A DNA stretch of 64,000 nt. It comes from Adineta steineri. Its lineage: Eukaryota > Rotifera > Eurotatoria > Adinetida > Adinetidae. The position numbers and the translations under genes are program-made. Below the pieces are notes generated by a model. That model was not told the origin of the DNA. It ran no database searches and worked only from the letters and a program-made list of their open reading frames with translations. The stretch covers positions 192,398-256,397 of the forward strand of contig CAJNOI010000137.1 of NCBI GenBank assembly GCA_905250115.1. Reading direction: 5' to 3'. Below are positions 1 to 12,056 of this stretch, one piece after another. The first letter of the stretch is position 1. Each line of letters opens with the position of its first letter.

Positions 1-1068
1 ATAACAAAATTTGTTATTTCCGAACATAGACTAACATTTTTAACAGTATATATATAGTAAATATGTGACGTAACTTTGAATGCATTTTGTTAATCATACA
101 CATAAAGTGTTAAATCTAGACATATTTAATGTTTCTGGAATGAAACGTTAAAAACAAAATATTAAATTAAATATACGATTTTTAAAATTAATTAGATATT
201 TGTTATATGAAATAGATAAAAAAAACGATTTTTCTGTATATAAGGTATTTCAGTATTCTCGATCGATCTGCTTCTAAATATGACAATTATTTTTACATTT
301 ATTGCTAGAATCGCTTTGAGAGTTTTATAATACTTTGCCGCTACATGAGCAATCGTTTAGAATCATTTATCAGTATGAGAAAATACAAAATATATATCTA
401 TGATAGTACATCCACTCATAAAACCCAAATATAGTGATAGATGTTCAACAAAGATAACATGATGTTTCATAAAATAAGATTTTTTCAAGGTCACTACAGC
501 ATGTTCTTACTGACCTACATCAAATTTACGAAACAATATTATTAAAGTTGTTAGACCAACTCTTGTGAGACTCAGATGTAAAACACGAAATAGTTTCTAT
601 AATAGTTGTAACTCACATCTATTATGATCACTAGTCAGCATCTCTGCCTTGATCTGTAATATAAATGAATGTTAATTGATAATGTCTGGCACGTTTATTA
701 CTATTTATTCCTAAGAGGTTTGTCATGTCTGAGGAAGAAGAGAGGGAATAGAAATATCTAGGCCTAACACTTAAACACTCCTTTCAGTTCGTGCTTCACA
801 AAAATTCTCTATTTACAAAAACTGAGGTTTATCCCGATCGTAAATTTGATATAATACTGGCAAACCGCTCTATCATTCTATGCAACGAAAACTTATAAAC
901 TGGTTTTTTTTTCCTATCAAAAATAACTCTCAACATCCTATCCATTCTATCATTTTTAACAGGATATAAATGAACATACGAAAGAAATTTTGACTAATTA
1001 AACTATTTCATATATCATTGTGTTCTATGTAAATTTGATTTAAGATTGCTTTTTTTGTCTTTATTTAG
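1..1068. other. noncoding; probably intron of the GPCR gene to the right
   Basis: No convincing coding exon is visible on either strand. The stretch ends in a pyrimidine-rich acceptor (TTTATTTAG, ending at 1068) that opens directly into receptor coding sequence, so at least its right part is probably intron of that gene, whose 5' exons lie off the window or were not recognised. Confidence 0.4.
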
Positions 1069-1629
1069 ACTTCTCTATATCGATTCCCAAGTCATTCAGA
1101 AACAAATGATAATCATCTATCTGTTGATATTAGAGCTCGACGTACTGCTTCAATACGTTCAACAACTCGTTCTCATGCTCAATCACATCGTGTAACACGT
1201 ATGCTAATCATAGTATCAACTTGTTTCTTATTATTAAATGCTCCTCAACATATATGTACAATTAGTTTAAAAATTTATTTATTAAAAAATAGTCAATCAA
1301 CAAGTAATTCTCATCATATAAGTGCAAATGTAATAGAATATTCTAATGAAACAATGTCAACAATAATTGAAAATAGTGATTTTACTTCTCCAACAATACC
1401 ATACAGAGAAAAATCAACAAAAATGAATCCTAATTATATTTCTATAATGTATATTACTGTTATTACGTGTCAACATATATCTTATTTATCATACTCAATA
1501 AATTTTTTTCTTTATTCATTTTGTGGAATGAAATTTCGTCGTGAACTCAAAAGATTTCTACCAAAATGTGGAAATTATCAACAACGATTACAAAAATCAC
1601 CTATATTATATGGATCACATATATTATAA
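1069..1629 (+). CDS. rhodopsin-type GPCR, 3' exon (partial)
   Basis: Last coding exon of a class A G-protein-coupled receptor. It opens in frame after the acceptor at 1067-1068 and ends with TAA at 1627-1629, giving 186 residues. Visible in order: a basic, Ser/Thr/Arg-rich third intracellular loop (RARRTASIRSTTRSH), helix 6 (around TRMLIIVSTCFLLLNAP, with NAP where many receptors have a CWxP-type turn), a polar extracellular loop, and helix 7 with SINFFLYSF, a relaxed form of NPxxY, followed by a basic amphipathic helix 8 (KFRRELKRF). Helices 1-5 are missing because they lie on exons to the left. Ligand unknown; peptide-receptor-like by general character. It acts in the plasma membrane. Confidence 0.75.
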   Translation, partial: TSLYRFPSHSETNDNHLSVDIRARRTASIRSTTRSHAQSHRVTRMLIIVSTCFLLLNAPQHICTISLKIYLLKNSQSTSNSHHISANVIEYSNETMSTIIENSDFTSPTIPYREKSTKMNPNYISIMYITVITCQHISYLSYSINFFLYSFCGMKFRRELKRFLPKCGNYQQRLQKSPILYGSHIL

Positions 1630-2498
1630 AACTCATATAGAGAGTATTTGATTAATATTATTTAAAAAATTTTAATTTGTAAATAGAATTTTTTTGTCTT
1701 AATAAAGAATTTAATTTGGAAATTTCAATATCGAATAAACATCATTAGTAGACTTGATTGATAATCACTCATATTTTTATTTTTCTTAATAAAGTTTTAC
1801 GGAATTTTCCAATGAATCAATATTCTGTATACATAATATCTAAAGTGTTCTAAAATACTTGAACTAGCGTCGTATATTTTTTGTTCGCAAGTCTTAGATA
1901 AAGATTGAATCTAAATAAAAAATAAAATAAATTTTAGATTTGTTTCCTACTCACAAATCACTTCTCTACATGTAAATCAATCATATATTGATAATATAGA
2001 CTTAAAAATTCTAAGAAAATTTCATGCACTTGTCGATTGACAGCTTTCTCTTTTCATTGAAAACGTTCGAGAATTTAAAATAAACTTGATATTCATATTG
2101 ATTTAGTAATAGTAGAAGAATTGTTCTTTTAGTTAATATTACTGCTTGAATGCAATAATAGAGAAAAAAAAGAATATTAATCGGAAAAAGTACGTAAAAA
2201 CCGATTGTCAAATCAACGGTGAACGGAAAGAATTTCTTTAACATTCTTTGGGACTATACTTAACAGGAAATCATTCAACACCACTTACGATTTTTATTCT
2301 CTTGCTATATTCACTTTTTTTTTCTATTTAACTAGAATATACGAAAAAAAAAATTCTATTTTATACAAGTGTCAAACGATATCTATCGATGAATATCATT
2401 TGATTACTTTTCAAAAAATTTCAAGGTTTGTATTAATATAAAAATCTTTTTCTTTTTGTATTCTATTATATTTAGAAGATCATTTTATTTTTTTCTCA
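1630..2498. other. intergenic, AT-rich
   Basis: Short spurious open frames only. AATAAA-like motifs just after 1629 fit polyadenylation of the receptor gene. Pyrimidine runs before 2499 belong to the 5' flank of the next gene. Confidence 0.5.
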
Positions 2499-2789
2499 AT
2501 GAAAATATTTTTATTATTTATTCTTATGTTAATTATTCGTATTCCATCATCATCCGATGCAACAGTATTATTTTTTCAGAAAAAATTAGATAAACAATCT
2601 CGTTTTCATTCTAATCAAGCACAAGATAATGCGAAAGTTATGCCTGGAGCTGTTTGGACACATTTTCAGTGTGATTCGAAAATAAGTCCATTTATTGGTG
2701 TTGGATATGGTTGTTATTGTCCAGGTGCATGGTGTTCAAATAATAATCAATGTTGTTCACAAATGTGTTATAAAAAAACTTGTTATTAA
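2499..2789 (+). CDS. small secreted cysteine-rich protein, 8 Cys
   Basis: Single-exon 96-residue protein. Residues 1-20 form a hydrophobic signal peptide (MKIFLLFILMLIIR then SSSDA). The middle (about 21-57) is polar with basic stretches and resembles a propeptide. The last 39 residues hold all eight cysteines at 58, 72, 74, 79, 85, 86, 90 and 95, spacing C-x13-C-x-C-x4-C-x5-CC-x3-C-x4-C. A CC pair followed by CxxxC is typical of small disulfide-knotted folds, so an extracellular, four-disulfide domain is likely. I do not recognise the family and assign no function. The start is the only ATG preceding the signal peptide. No neighbour suggests a pathway. Confidence 0.7.
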   Translation: MKIFLLFILMLIIRIPSSSDATVLFFQKKLDKQSRFHSNQAQDNAKVMPGAVWTHFQCDSKISPFIGVGYGCYCPGAWCSNNNQCCSQMCYKKTCY

Positions 2790-3257
2790 TATTTTTTGAA
2801 TGAAAATTAGTTCGTAAATTATTAATAAATTCAAAGAATTCTGTTAAATGAGATTTAATATGATCAGTCATTGAATATATATGAGAGAAAAAGATGGTTA
2901 TTAATTTGAATTATTAATAGATTAATTCTTTCTCTGATGAATACAAATAATAAATTCTACATAAGGAATATTCCAAATAATGATAACCACATATATTTCA
3001 TACTCTCTAGTTTTAAGAAATATATTATAATTTCTTCGTAATAAGAACATTTTTTGTTTTAAAACTAAATTTGTTTATTCTTACGAAGAATCTGATTATA
3101 TATAATTGGACTTATATTTATGTTTGAAAAGAATCTTTAGATTTAGCATGAATACAAAGACTCTTTGTAGCGACCGTGTATAATTCTGATATTAATCGAT
3201 TAAGTCTAAAAGATCTTGAATTAAAATGCATTGAAATCATTCATATATAATATTTAA

Positions 3258-3322
3258 AATGGCGTAGTCAGATATGCGCACGGCTAGCTAACGGTCCCCT
3301 TCGCGGGTGAAGGTTAAAAATC
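3258..3322 (+). repeat. tRNA-like or SINE-head-like fragment
   Basis: A GC-rich patch in AT-rich surroundings. TGGCGTAGTCAG at its left end resembles a Pol III A box, and the distance to GGTTAAAAATC near its right end would suit a decayed B box. No complete cloverleaf can be folded by eye, so this is not called a tRNA. It could be the 5' head of a tRNA-derived SINE or a tRNA pseudogene. Confidence 0.25.
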
Positions 3323-3683
3323 AGTAATATATAGAAAAAAAATTTTTCAACAGAAATTATGATCTTGAAATATTATTAAGTTTGTTGGACATTCTGAATC
3401 ACTCAGCTGACATATAAAACAAATATCATTTTCCGTTCCTACGAGCTTAAAAACACGAATAATCACGAAATTTCGGTTTTTTTTTATTTTGAAAATTTTC
3501 ATTTTTGTCAAAATAATGAATGAAATTTTCTATGAAATTTTGAGACAAACATAAAAATGAACTAATCGAATTATGGAAAACAATACTCTTAATCGTTACA
3601 GAATGAAAAAAGTTAGATTTGATGGTTAAAATTATTATAAAAATGTCACTAAATTGTCCCTCATAGAAAAAGAGAAAAACGGC

Positions 3684-4053
3684 GAAATTCCGTAACGCTC
3701 AATCTTTTAAGTCGTCTTATTTAAAGGAAATGTTTTACAGAGAAAATGACACGATATTCTAAGAGCTTGTGAAAAGCTGAACATTCTATGTATAAAACGT
3801 TCATTTATGTGTCACTTAGTTTCGGAGAAAAATGTTGAAATATGAATCCTCCCTCAAAATTTTGTCCATTTTTGAAATTCCGTAACGAAGGATGTTTTTC
3901 ATATAACTCCGTTATGGCTCGCCACAAGTCAGCGAAATTTTTAGTGCCAGTATAATTAGTTAATCTTCATATATGGTAAAAATTTCAAGAACATTTCTCT
4001 TGTTATTGAGGAGATACATGTCTCACAAGTTGAAAAAATGAAATTCCGTCAAC
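3684..4053 (+). repeat. three copies of a GAAATTCCGTAACG motif
   Basis: GAAATTCCGTAACG occurs exactly at 3684-3697 and 3874-3887, and as GAAATTCCGTCAAC at 4040-4053. Spacings are 190 and 166 bases. Sequence between copies is not obviously repeated, so these may be the remains of a degenerate tandem or conserved ends of a decayed element. Confidence 0.4.
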
Positions 4054-4504
4054 CTTCTACCACATCTATTTCGAGAATTTCAAGTTGTTTTCATTAGAGA
4101 TCCATTCTATACTAACACACTTTGAGGTAGATGAGTGTATTTTTTTTCTATTTTATTCAAAAAGATAACTAATATGATAAATCTTATCTCGATAGATGTC
4201 GTAAACATACATTTTTCACTTTCAATTATTTAATTCCATTTTTAAAATTCTATTTTTTTGAAAATAAAATACACATTTTGTAATTTTTTTCCTATTCTTT
4301 TTCGTGTATTTAATTGTATTTCTTCATTTTAAAATAATCTCATTGGTTAATTTATAAATCTTGTAGATATGTGTCACGATCTATGAATCATTTTCCGTTT
4401 TTATTCATTCATCATCAAAATAAATATTTTTCTCTTGTTGAAACGAAATCATCTTTGTATATTTATTTATTTGCTTATACACGTCTATTTCTAGAAGAAT
4501 AAAA

Positions 4505-4704
4505 ATGACTTATAACGCAAGTACTACACAAGATCCTTCATCAAATTTTCGAGATCCTTTAATTTTTTATGATCCGGATTTAACAACTGGAAATACACAA
4601 GCTACAGATTTTGTTTTTGATGATTTAACATTACCATCTCAACAAAATCATTTACCATTAACTGATGTAAATAGTAGTTTTCCAGTAGATGATCTTGATG
4701 GAAT
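4505..4704 (+). CDS. N-terminal coding exon cut by an assembly gap, unknown protein
   Basis: An ATG at 4505 opens a frame of 66 full codons that runs into the gap at 4705. The peptide is acidic and polar: FRDPLIFYDPDL, then FVFDDLTLPSQQ, then FPVDDLDG near the gap. Repeated D/L/F acidic patches are the kind of composition seen in activation domains, but this is only composition. Sequence after the gap (4805 onward) stops quickly in every frame and is not clearly part of the gene. No signal peptide. I do not recognise the family. Confidence 0.5.
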
Positions 4705-4804
4705 NNNNNNNNNNNNNNNNNNNNNNNNNNNNNNNNNNNNNNNNNNNNNNNNNNNNNNNNNNNNNNNNNNNNNNNNNNNNNNNNNNNNNNNNNNNNNNNN
4801 NNNN
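4705..4804. other. assembly gap of 100 N
   Basis: Exactly 100 unresolved bases, the usual placeholder for a scaffold join of unknown size. It truncates the gene starting at 4505, so adjacency of left and right sequence should not be assumed. Confidence 0.99.
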
Positions 4805-7800
4805 TCTTTTCAAGTTTAATAAGGACAATAAAACTGTAGTGCAAAAAATCATACCGAGAAAATTATCTTATTTAGTTCATAAATCTCAGTGGACGCAAAC
4901 ATGATTAATAATATTTATCAAACCAGCATGATCTACACAGTTGCTACAAACTGAAGTTAATTTTATGACTTTTTTGGATTAAATCTAGTCGATTGTCTCG
5001 AGAAGATTGAAATCAAGTCAAATCTTAAGTAATTGATTTGAGCTTTGTTTTACTTTCGCGGTTTAATTGTTTATCAACATATTAGAAAACACTTTACGTC
5101 AGTTTATCATTACATTTTCATACACTTAACATTTGTGATATTATTTTCACTATCTTGACTTTGTGTAATTATCAAGTATAAAAGTTATCAGGAGTAAACT
5201 CTACAATCTTATCTAATTCATTCTGTATTCTACATAAAAAATGTAAACTTCTTTAATAAGTGAGATCTCTAGAGTTCAGAAAGAGCAAACTCACTAGCAC
5301 CAGCATCTGTTTAATTCAGAGCACATATCTTCTCAACATCACAATGATAAAATAGGTCAGAATGACTGAACAAAGGGAACAGAATCAGCACATCCTATTT
5401 CAAATAGAATATTAATGATATCAATAATAGTGTACATAAAAACTAGAAATGTTTAAACGTGTATTATTAATAGTGTTTACTGATAAAACGTTATCTAACG
5501 GAAAAAAAACAATAATAAAATCTGAAAGTGTTTCATAATTTCTTTGGTTCCCGTTACAAAAACTGCAATAGATTCAAAAAAAATTGATTCAATTTTTTGT
5601 AAATTCAAACGGATGAATCATGAGTTTTTCAGAAGTGAACGACTATCTTCAGATTAATAAAAGAAAAAATTACCAAAATTCGTTCCAAGGAAACTTGATC
5701 TTTAGTTATTTTTCTTTTTGGAATCTTCGAGTACAGAGTATGTGCTCCTCACTCCTATATACATATGAATTTAATTTATAAAATATAGAAATTCTAAATT
5801 ATTTCATAATTCATTTTAGATATAAATTCCTGAGAAGAAGAACTGCTCGTTATACTTATTATTCAATTTAAAATAAAAGGCGAGTGACTATTTTCTGGAT
5901 AAGTTTTGTTGAATATATAATCTGCATCTGAGATTTTCACCAGTTGAAGGAGAAATATTTACACCATCGACTTGTATAAGACTTATTGGAGCAAACGATA
6001 CTTTTTTGTAAAAGTTTTTCGATTGACATTTTTACTTGGTGCATTTTCATTAGTTTTCACGACATTTTTTTGACCGAAATGTTACTCATATCATCCTTTT
6101 TTTGTAGATACATTTGAAAGAATAGATTGGTGAGATCATCATGTAAGATATAGTATTTTTATAACTAAAAAAGGATGATTTCAATAACATTTTGACATAG
6201 TTTAATCAAAATATCTCTTGAAAATGAATGAAAATGCAGCACGGAGAGGTATCGATCGAAAAACTTCTGCACAAAAAGATCTTCTATTGCAATGACACTC
6301 ACAAAGATCGATGATTCAAACATCGCTCTTTTGATTAGTGAAAATCGTAGGTGTAAACTATATATTCAGTAAAAGTTATTTAAAAAAAATAATCACTCGC
6401 CTTTGATTTCAAATTGAATCATATTTGCTAAGCAAGTATAGTTCATTAAATTGAATTTATAAAAAATGATAATTACTAATTGTATTGAAATCTTAAAAGA
6501 AGAACTGTTAAGTATATGCAGTATCATCATGTAAATCATATTCGCTATTCGATTAACGTTTCCCTTCTTCTACGTTTCTATCATTCACAATAATCAAAGT
6601 AATGGAAATTGAAGAAAAAAAAACGAGGTAATATAACTAAGGTAGTTAAGAAATAGGTAAAGTGAACAACGTCATTTCTCAATGAAAAATCTTTCTTTCT
6701 TTCTGTGCGATTCAGTTAATGAATTAGTGGAAGAATAGATGCGATTTATTTAATTGAGAAATAAACTGATAATTATTGACTAAACTGCAATAAAGGTGTA
6801 AGTACAACTGTTGTTTGTGTGAAAGAGAGGATCTTTGGAGTATCTCTGTTGTTAATATTACCGATTAAAAGGTATTTATAGTTAATTAGTTGTTTATGAA
6901 AAAATATTTTTATATGATCAATAGTAAACAGATTCGACATTGATCACTTATATCTAATGATTACAATAGTATTTGATTATAAACCATGAATATCGACAAA
7001 ATTTAAATGAAGAACATACCATAATGAAACATCTTCCTCATTAGATCTTTTACTTGAGTAGAGAAAGTAATAAAAAAAACTGTGCTATTGTAAACGTTAA
7101 TAACTATCTCGTTAGAGTTTTATTGGAATTAAAATCAAATTGAAAGGAATGGATTATAAATATTTTTATTAAATGAATGAAGAATAATCTTTACCTAAGA
7201 AGCTGATGTATCGATTTGTTCAGCAAAATAAATGTTATTGTTGTTTGACGTCGATATAATTATTCTTTTTTGAAAATGACATGTAACAATATAATTGAGT
7301 TAGACCTTTTATAGAGGTTAGAAAAATGGTTTGTGAAAAAACAAAAAAGTACAGGTCATTCTTTTTTTTTTCTCAGAGAAAATTTTCCTCATTGGTGGAG
7401 ATGAATTTTTTTTATTTATGAATCAACAACACTATGGAAATGATTTAAACTTTTGTCTCCTTAGAAACATTTTTAGAAAGTAAATTCCTTCATTATAATT
7501 AATATTTTGTTGTTTACTTAAAATGGAAGATGAAAATCTTGTTGATTATTATTTGAACTAAAACTATTGAATCTTTCTTTCAATATCTTTTGATTAGTTA
7601 TGGAAAAATCCGATATCTGTAGTTATAAAATAAAACATTGTAATTTGATATCTTTGTGATTTAAATACTCTTGAAGAGAGAGAATTAGAAGTATTAATAT
7701 TCTCTTAGAATTTACAAATATGAATGGAGACAGTAAAGATTGATTAACTGCCACAAATACGGATGTTTCTTTATAATAAAGCATAAATATAAATAAAATC

Positions 7801-9133
7801 GTTATTTTAAAAAATACAGATAACTACCATTGAGAAGTAAGTAAATGGATGAACAGGATATATTCATCATAATTCTCATTTATCATCGATAACATTTTCA
7901 AATGGGATAATGCTAACAGATGAAAACTGCATAGAAAAATCGTTTGCTCAGATTTTTGCACATACGTTTTACTGAATAAAGATTCTCTTTATCTTCGTTT
8001 TACGAATATAAAAAAAAATTGTTTACCATTACTTAATAAAGTAAATCTAGGGAAACAATTACATATACAGATTTAATCAGAACAATGGTTGACGTAAATG
8101 TTTTTAAAAAAGCATTTCTATGATGCGTTTCAGGTATATCATGCATCTCGGACATGTCCGTAGAAGTATTCACTCTGACATTTTTTGCACAAAGGTAATA
8201 GTACTCAATTTAAGAACAAAAACATTCTTTCTAAATGTCAATGCGATTTTATATTTTTCTCACTTCTCATCTGTTTATTAAAAATGTCTACATAAACAGG
8301 ATAAGAAATGTGACTAAATCTCTATTCATTTGTTCGATTCGAAGCTACTATTTAAGATAAATAAATAAAACTCTTATGAAATAAAATTTTATCAAAAATC
8401 TGATTTAAAAAAACTTACTTTTTATTTATTTTACATATACAATAAAGATAAAATCAGGAATATTGTCATATTAACCTTATTTTATTGAAAATATGTTCAT
8501 TGCTACAAATTCCATTAAATCAGTATTTTTAATCACTTGGACATTTTAATATTTTTCATAAATTTATATTGTCAACATATATACAAAAAAAAACAACATA
8601 GAGACATTAGTTTATTGAATGGAAAAATTGACAAAAAAATGAAAAACTACTTGCTCTTTTTAACTAAAGAACAAAAATTTTTTTTCTAGAATAATCTGAA
8701 TGAATTTTTTAAATAGTAAAATCAATCGGATTCTTGTATATGTCAATCATTGAATAAAAGATTTGCTTATTTTTGAGATAGTAATAATAACTTTTACAAT
8801 AGAAACGTTTTATTTGAAAACAATCATTTTTAATTAATAAATAAATACGCAATTACTTCTTTAAATAAAATACTTTTTTTTTATTTTCTCAAAACACTTT
8901 TTCTATCAAGAATAAAACTATTTTTCAAATGAAATAATGACGTATTCATGGTATATATTAGAAATGTTCTTAGTAATACTGACATTTTCTTTTATTTACT
9001 AACAAGCATAAAACTATAAGAATCATTTCTATCATCAGTGTAAAGTAAGTAGATTTAAGACAACTGTAGCTGTTATTCTAGTTTTGATTGTTCTGTGTTA
9101 ATTTTTAGGTGTTTTTCTCGCAACAAAATTTCA
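4805..9133. other. gene-free block with foldback repeat
   Basis: About 4.3 kb with only short random open frames. The main structure is a long imperfect inverted repeat at 5840-6445, listed separately. A perfect 12-bp palindrome CGGACATGTCCG lies at 8149-8160. The last part leads into the propeller gene. Nothing else is supported. Confidence 0.5.
5840..6445. repeat. long imperfect inverted repeat (foldback element)
   Basis: The left arm, about 5840-6104, is recovered as the reverse complement of about 6166-6445. Matching landmarks in order are AAAGGCGAGTGA, GATTTTCAC, AAGTTTTTCGAT, GCATTTTCATT and ATCATCCTTTTTT. Between landmarks the arms are diverged, so it is old. The roughly 60-base centre has no coding potential. 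It fits a foldback or MITE-like element, or a decayed pair of inverted element copies. Confidence 0.7.
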
Positions 9134-10896
9134 ATGCAAGGACCATCATTTCCAGAAGATAAGGCTAAAAAGTAATACTATTTAGTTGAATTTAATATTT
9201 CAATTTAAAAAAATTTTTTTTTGAAGAGAAAATATTTTATCAATAAAATGTCAATTTCTTCTTTGGAGTTGTGTTTTGATTCCAATATCAATCATTATTG
9301 GTACTATTGTAGTAATTATATTAATCCGTTATCAGTCATCATTTTCATCCATTAGTATGAAATATGACATTGGTAATAAGAATTTTCTTTAAACATTATT
9401 AAAATATTAAAGTTAGGTACCTAGTAATTTCACTTTACCCGATAAAGTAAAGTAGACAACTGTACTGAAATTGGTAAAATATTGATTTATTTGAGATTGC
9501 TAATTTAACTTTAAGTTTAAATCAATAAATCGAATTTTCTAAAAATATTTTTATTGAATTAAAATAAAGTTTTATAATCAAATGAAGATCTTTGTACGAT
9601 TAAAAAGAGACAAAAAAATTAAATAATTTAAAAACTGTTTACAGGAACAACACCTGTTTTGAAAAGAACGACAAAAACAACTCAAATGCAAATAATTTCT
9701 ACTGAAGGTAATAATAGAATAGTATCAGATGTAAATAAAAATATTTGTTTAGTAACAACATCGATTTCAAGAAATATTTCGAATACAAATTCTTCACGTA
9801 GATTAATAATTATTTTTTCTTATAAAAATAAAAAAAATGATCTCTTGTAGGTATTCCATGTAGTTCATTAAAATTTTCAAGTTATGCAAGTTACTCAGCT
9901 AAAAGTGGAGTACAATCAATAAGCACTGGTTATTTAGATGCCGATTCGTTTCTTGATATTGTTGTTGTTAATCGAGGTGCTGGAAATATTGGCATATACT
10001 ATGGTTCTGCAAATGGAAAATTCCAAAATGCAAAAATAATTTCCACGACTTCATATGTTATATATGTTACTATTAAAGATATGAATAATGATAATAAATC
10101 TGATATACTTTTCATCGATGGTATATTGAATGAACTCGTCATTTTAATTAATAAAGGCAATCAAAATTTTAATTCAGCAATAACTTATCCAGTTGGAAAT
10201 TATCCATACTGGATCGATACTGGAGATTTTAATAAAAATAATCTAACCGATGTTGTTGTTGTTAATGATCAGGACGCTACTGTTACTGTTTTATATGACT
10301 ATTATAATTTATCATTTAGTTATTCTAAAATATATTTAGTTGGAAATGATGTTACCGCTGTATCTGTTGCTGATTTTAATAATGATTCATATCCTGATTT
10401 GGTTACTACTGATTTTAGTGATAATACAATTAGTGTTCTTATTAATGCTAAAAATGGAACGTTTCAAAATAGAAAAACATATTTTACAAGTATTGGACCA
10501 TGGGCTGTAGCCAGTGCTGATTTAAATAATGATAAGTTTATAGATGTTGTTAATACTAATGACGAATCATATACATTAAGTGTTTTACTTAATGATGGGC
10601 ATGGAAATTTTAATGGATGGGATACATATTATATTGGTGGGGCTCCAAGAACAGTTGCATTAGCTGATTTAAATAATGATACATTCATTGATATTATTGC
10701 TGCAAATTGGTATGATACATATGTTTATATTTTTTTAAATCTACAGAATGGAAAATTTCAAACATATCAAAGATTTAACACTGATAAGTGGGTTTATGCT
10801 GTTACAACTGGAGATTTTAATCAGGATGGAAAAATAGATATTGCTCTTATTACTACTTCTAGTAATACTTTGAATATTCTTTTAAATCAATGTTAA
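9134..10896 (+). CDS. type II membrane protein with seven-bladed FG-GAP/VCBS propeller
   Basis: Four exons join in frame: 9134-9171, 9227-9372, 9645-9707, 9851-10896, giving 430 residues. The N-terminus is short and cytosolic (MQGPSFPEDKAKK), followed by one membrane segment at about residues 23-47 (around IPISIIIGTIVVIILI), a Thr/Lys-rich stalk and an extracellular beta-propeller. Seven blade signatures are visible: DADSFLDIV, NNDNKSDIL, NKNNLTDVV, NNDSYPDLV, NNDKFIDVV, NNDTFIDII and NQDGKIDIA, the Ca-binding D/N-rich loops of FG-GAP/VCBS repeats. A cysteine at the propeller start (GIPCSS) and one at the C-terminus (ILLNQC) could close the ring. Integrin-alpha-type propellers bind ligands at the cell surface; this gene's partner is unknown. 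A related gene lies at the right edge of the window. Confidence 0.85.
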
Positions 10897-11495
10897 AAAC
10901 ATTTCATATACACTATTTTATTATTGACAAATATTTATGTTAAAAACTTTTATTTATTCAAATTCTTTTTCACCATTTCAGTTCTAAAGACACTAGATGC
11001 TTTTTTTTCTTTATTTCAAATAATAAATACATATTTAATTAAAATTTATCACTCTATTCTGTCATAATATAGATAAAAGAATGAGTACTCAATAAGATAT
11101 TCACCCTAGTCTTTTCTTGAATATTTTACGAAACATTCTATGCATTAGTATCTATACCAATTGAATAAAATTGTTTAACAAAGAAAAATAGGTAAACTAA
11201 TGGAAAATATAAAAAATAATATTTTTTATGACTTAACTATGTTATTCTCCGTTCTTTTCTGATGAATCATTCAGATGAATGTAATGAAAGGTTACGTGCA
11301 GAATAGGAAAAAAAGACTTGTTTATTTCTGAAGTAAGGTTAGAGATTTCTTTCAACATGGAAAACAGAACACATTACCGCATACAGCTACTAATAAACAC
11401 TTTTTTAAAAAGTAGTACATTGAATTGTATTTATTTAAAGAATAATATAAGCAACATCTTCGTAAAAATCAAAATAAAGTTATTTTGTTTCTTTT
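10897..11495. other. intergenic between convergent genes
   Basis: Separates the 3' ends of the propeller gene (+) and the PLAC8 gene (-). It contains AATAAA-like motifs near 11022 and otherwise nothing recognisable. Confidence 0.5.
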
Positions 11496-12056
11496 TTAAT
11501 GAGCATTTTTATTGTAATTCGAACTTCTGTTACTTTTATTAATATTACGATTATTGAGTTCATTAGACATTTGAAGTGCAGCACATACAGGACAGCATGA
11601 AGCGATACAATAATCATTACAAGAATCACCCTAATAAATAAATAAATAAATATGTATGTAATTGAAAAGTTTTTTCTCGTCTGATCTTATTAAATAATTT
11701 ACTTCGATTCGTAGAATTGATCGAACTTTCATACGATACATACTAAGAACATTTGGAACACAACAACATGAAAGTTTCGATTCATCAATTTTATCTGCTA
11801 ATGAACCAAGAAAACAACAGAAACACCAATATGCATAACAACCTTAACATTAAATATAAAAATATAAATAATCATAATAAAACCATAATTTAATGATTGA
11901 CTTACAATGTGAAATATTATCAAAACAACTGAATAATTTTACTGACCATTCATTATCTAATTGTTCAAATGGATTACCTCCTACTGGTTGATTTGTTATA
12001 TGCGTCGGTTCTAGAGTGATATTCGCCATTTCGTTCATAAATAACAATAGATTCAA
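11496..12056 (-). CDS. PLAC8/cornifelin family protein
   Basis: Three exons on the minus strand: 12056-11906, 11842-11703, 11630-11496, phases agreeing, 141 residues. The first exon gives a polar N-terminus with QPVGGNPFEQLDNEWSVKLF, then the Cys-rich PLAC8 core: CFDNISHCCYAYWCFCCFLG, later ESKLSCCCVPN, then YRMKVRSILRI and the hallmark CNDYCIASCCPVCAALQ. The C-tail is Asn/Ser-rich. PLAC8 proteins are small and usually membrane-associated through the Cys-rich hydrophobic segment; roles range from cell-size control to metal or ion handling, and none can be fixed here. A second in-frame ATG at residue 10 (MANITLEP) could be the true start and would leave the domain intact. Confidence 0.85.

Larger units (their letters stand above)
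2790..4504. other. intergenic with repeat traces
   Basis: No gene seen. It contains a GC-richer tRNA-like fragment near 3258-3322 and three copies of a GAAATTCCGT(A/C)AC motif between 3684 and 4053, both listed separately. Otherwise AT-rich with homopolymer runs. Confidence 0.5.

Noticed and set aside
8149-8160. Perfect palindrome CGGACATGTCCG
   Set aside because: Single 12-bp palindrome with no copies or flanking structure; could be chance.
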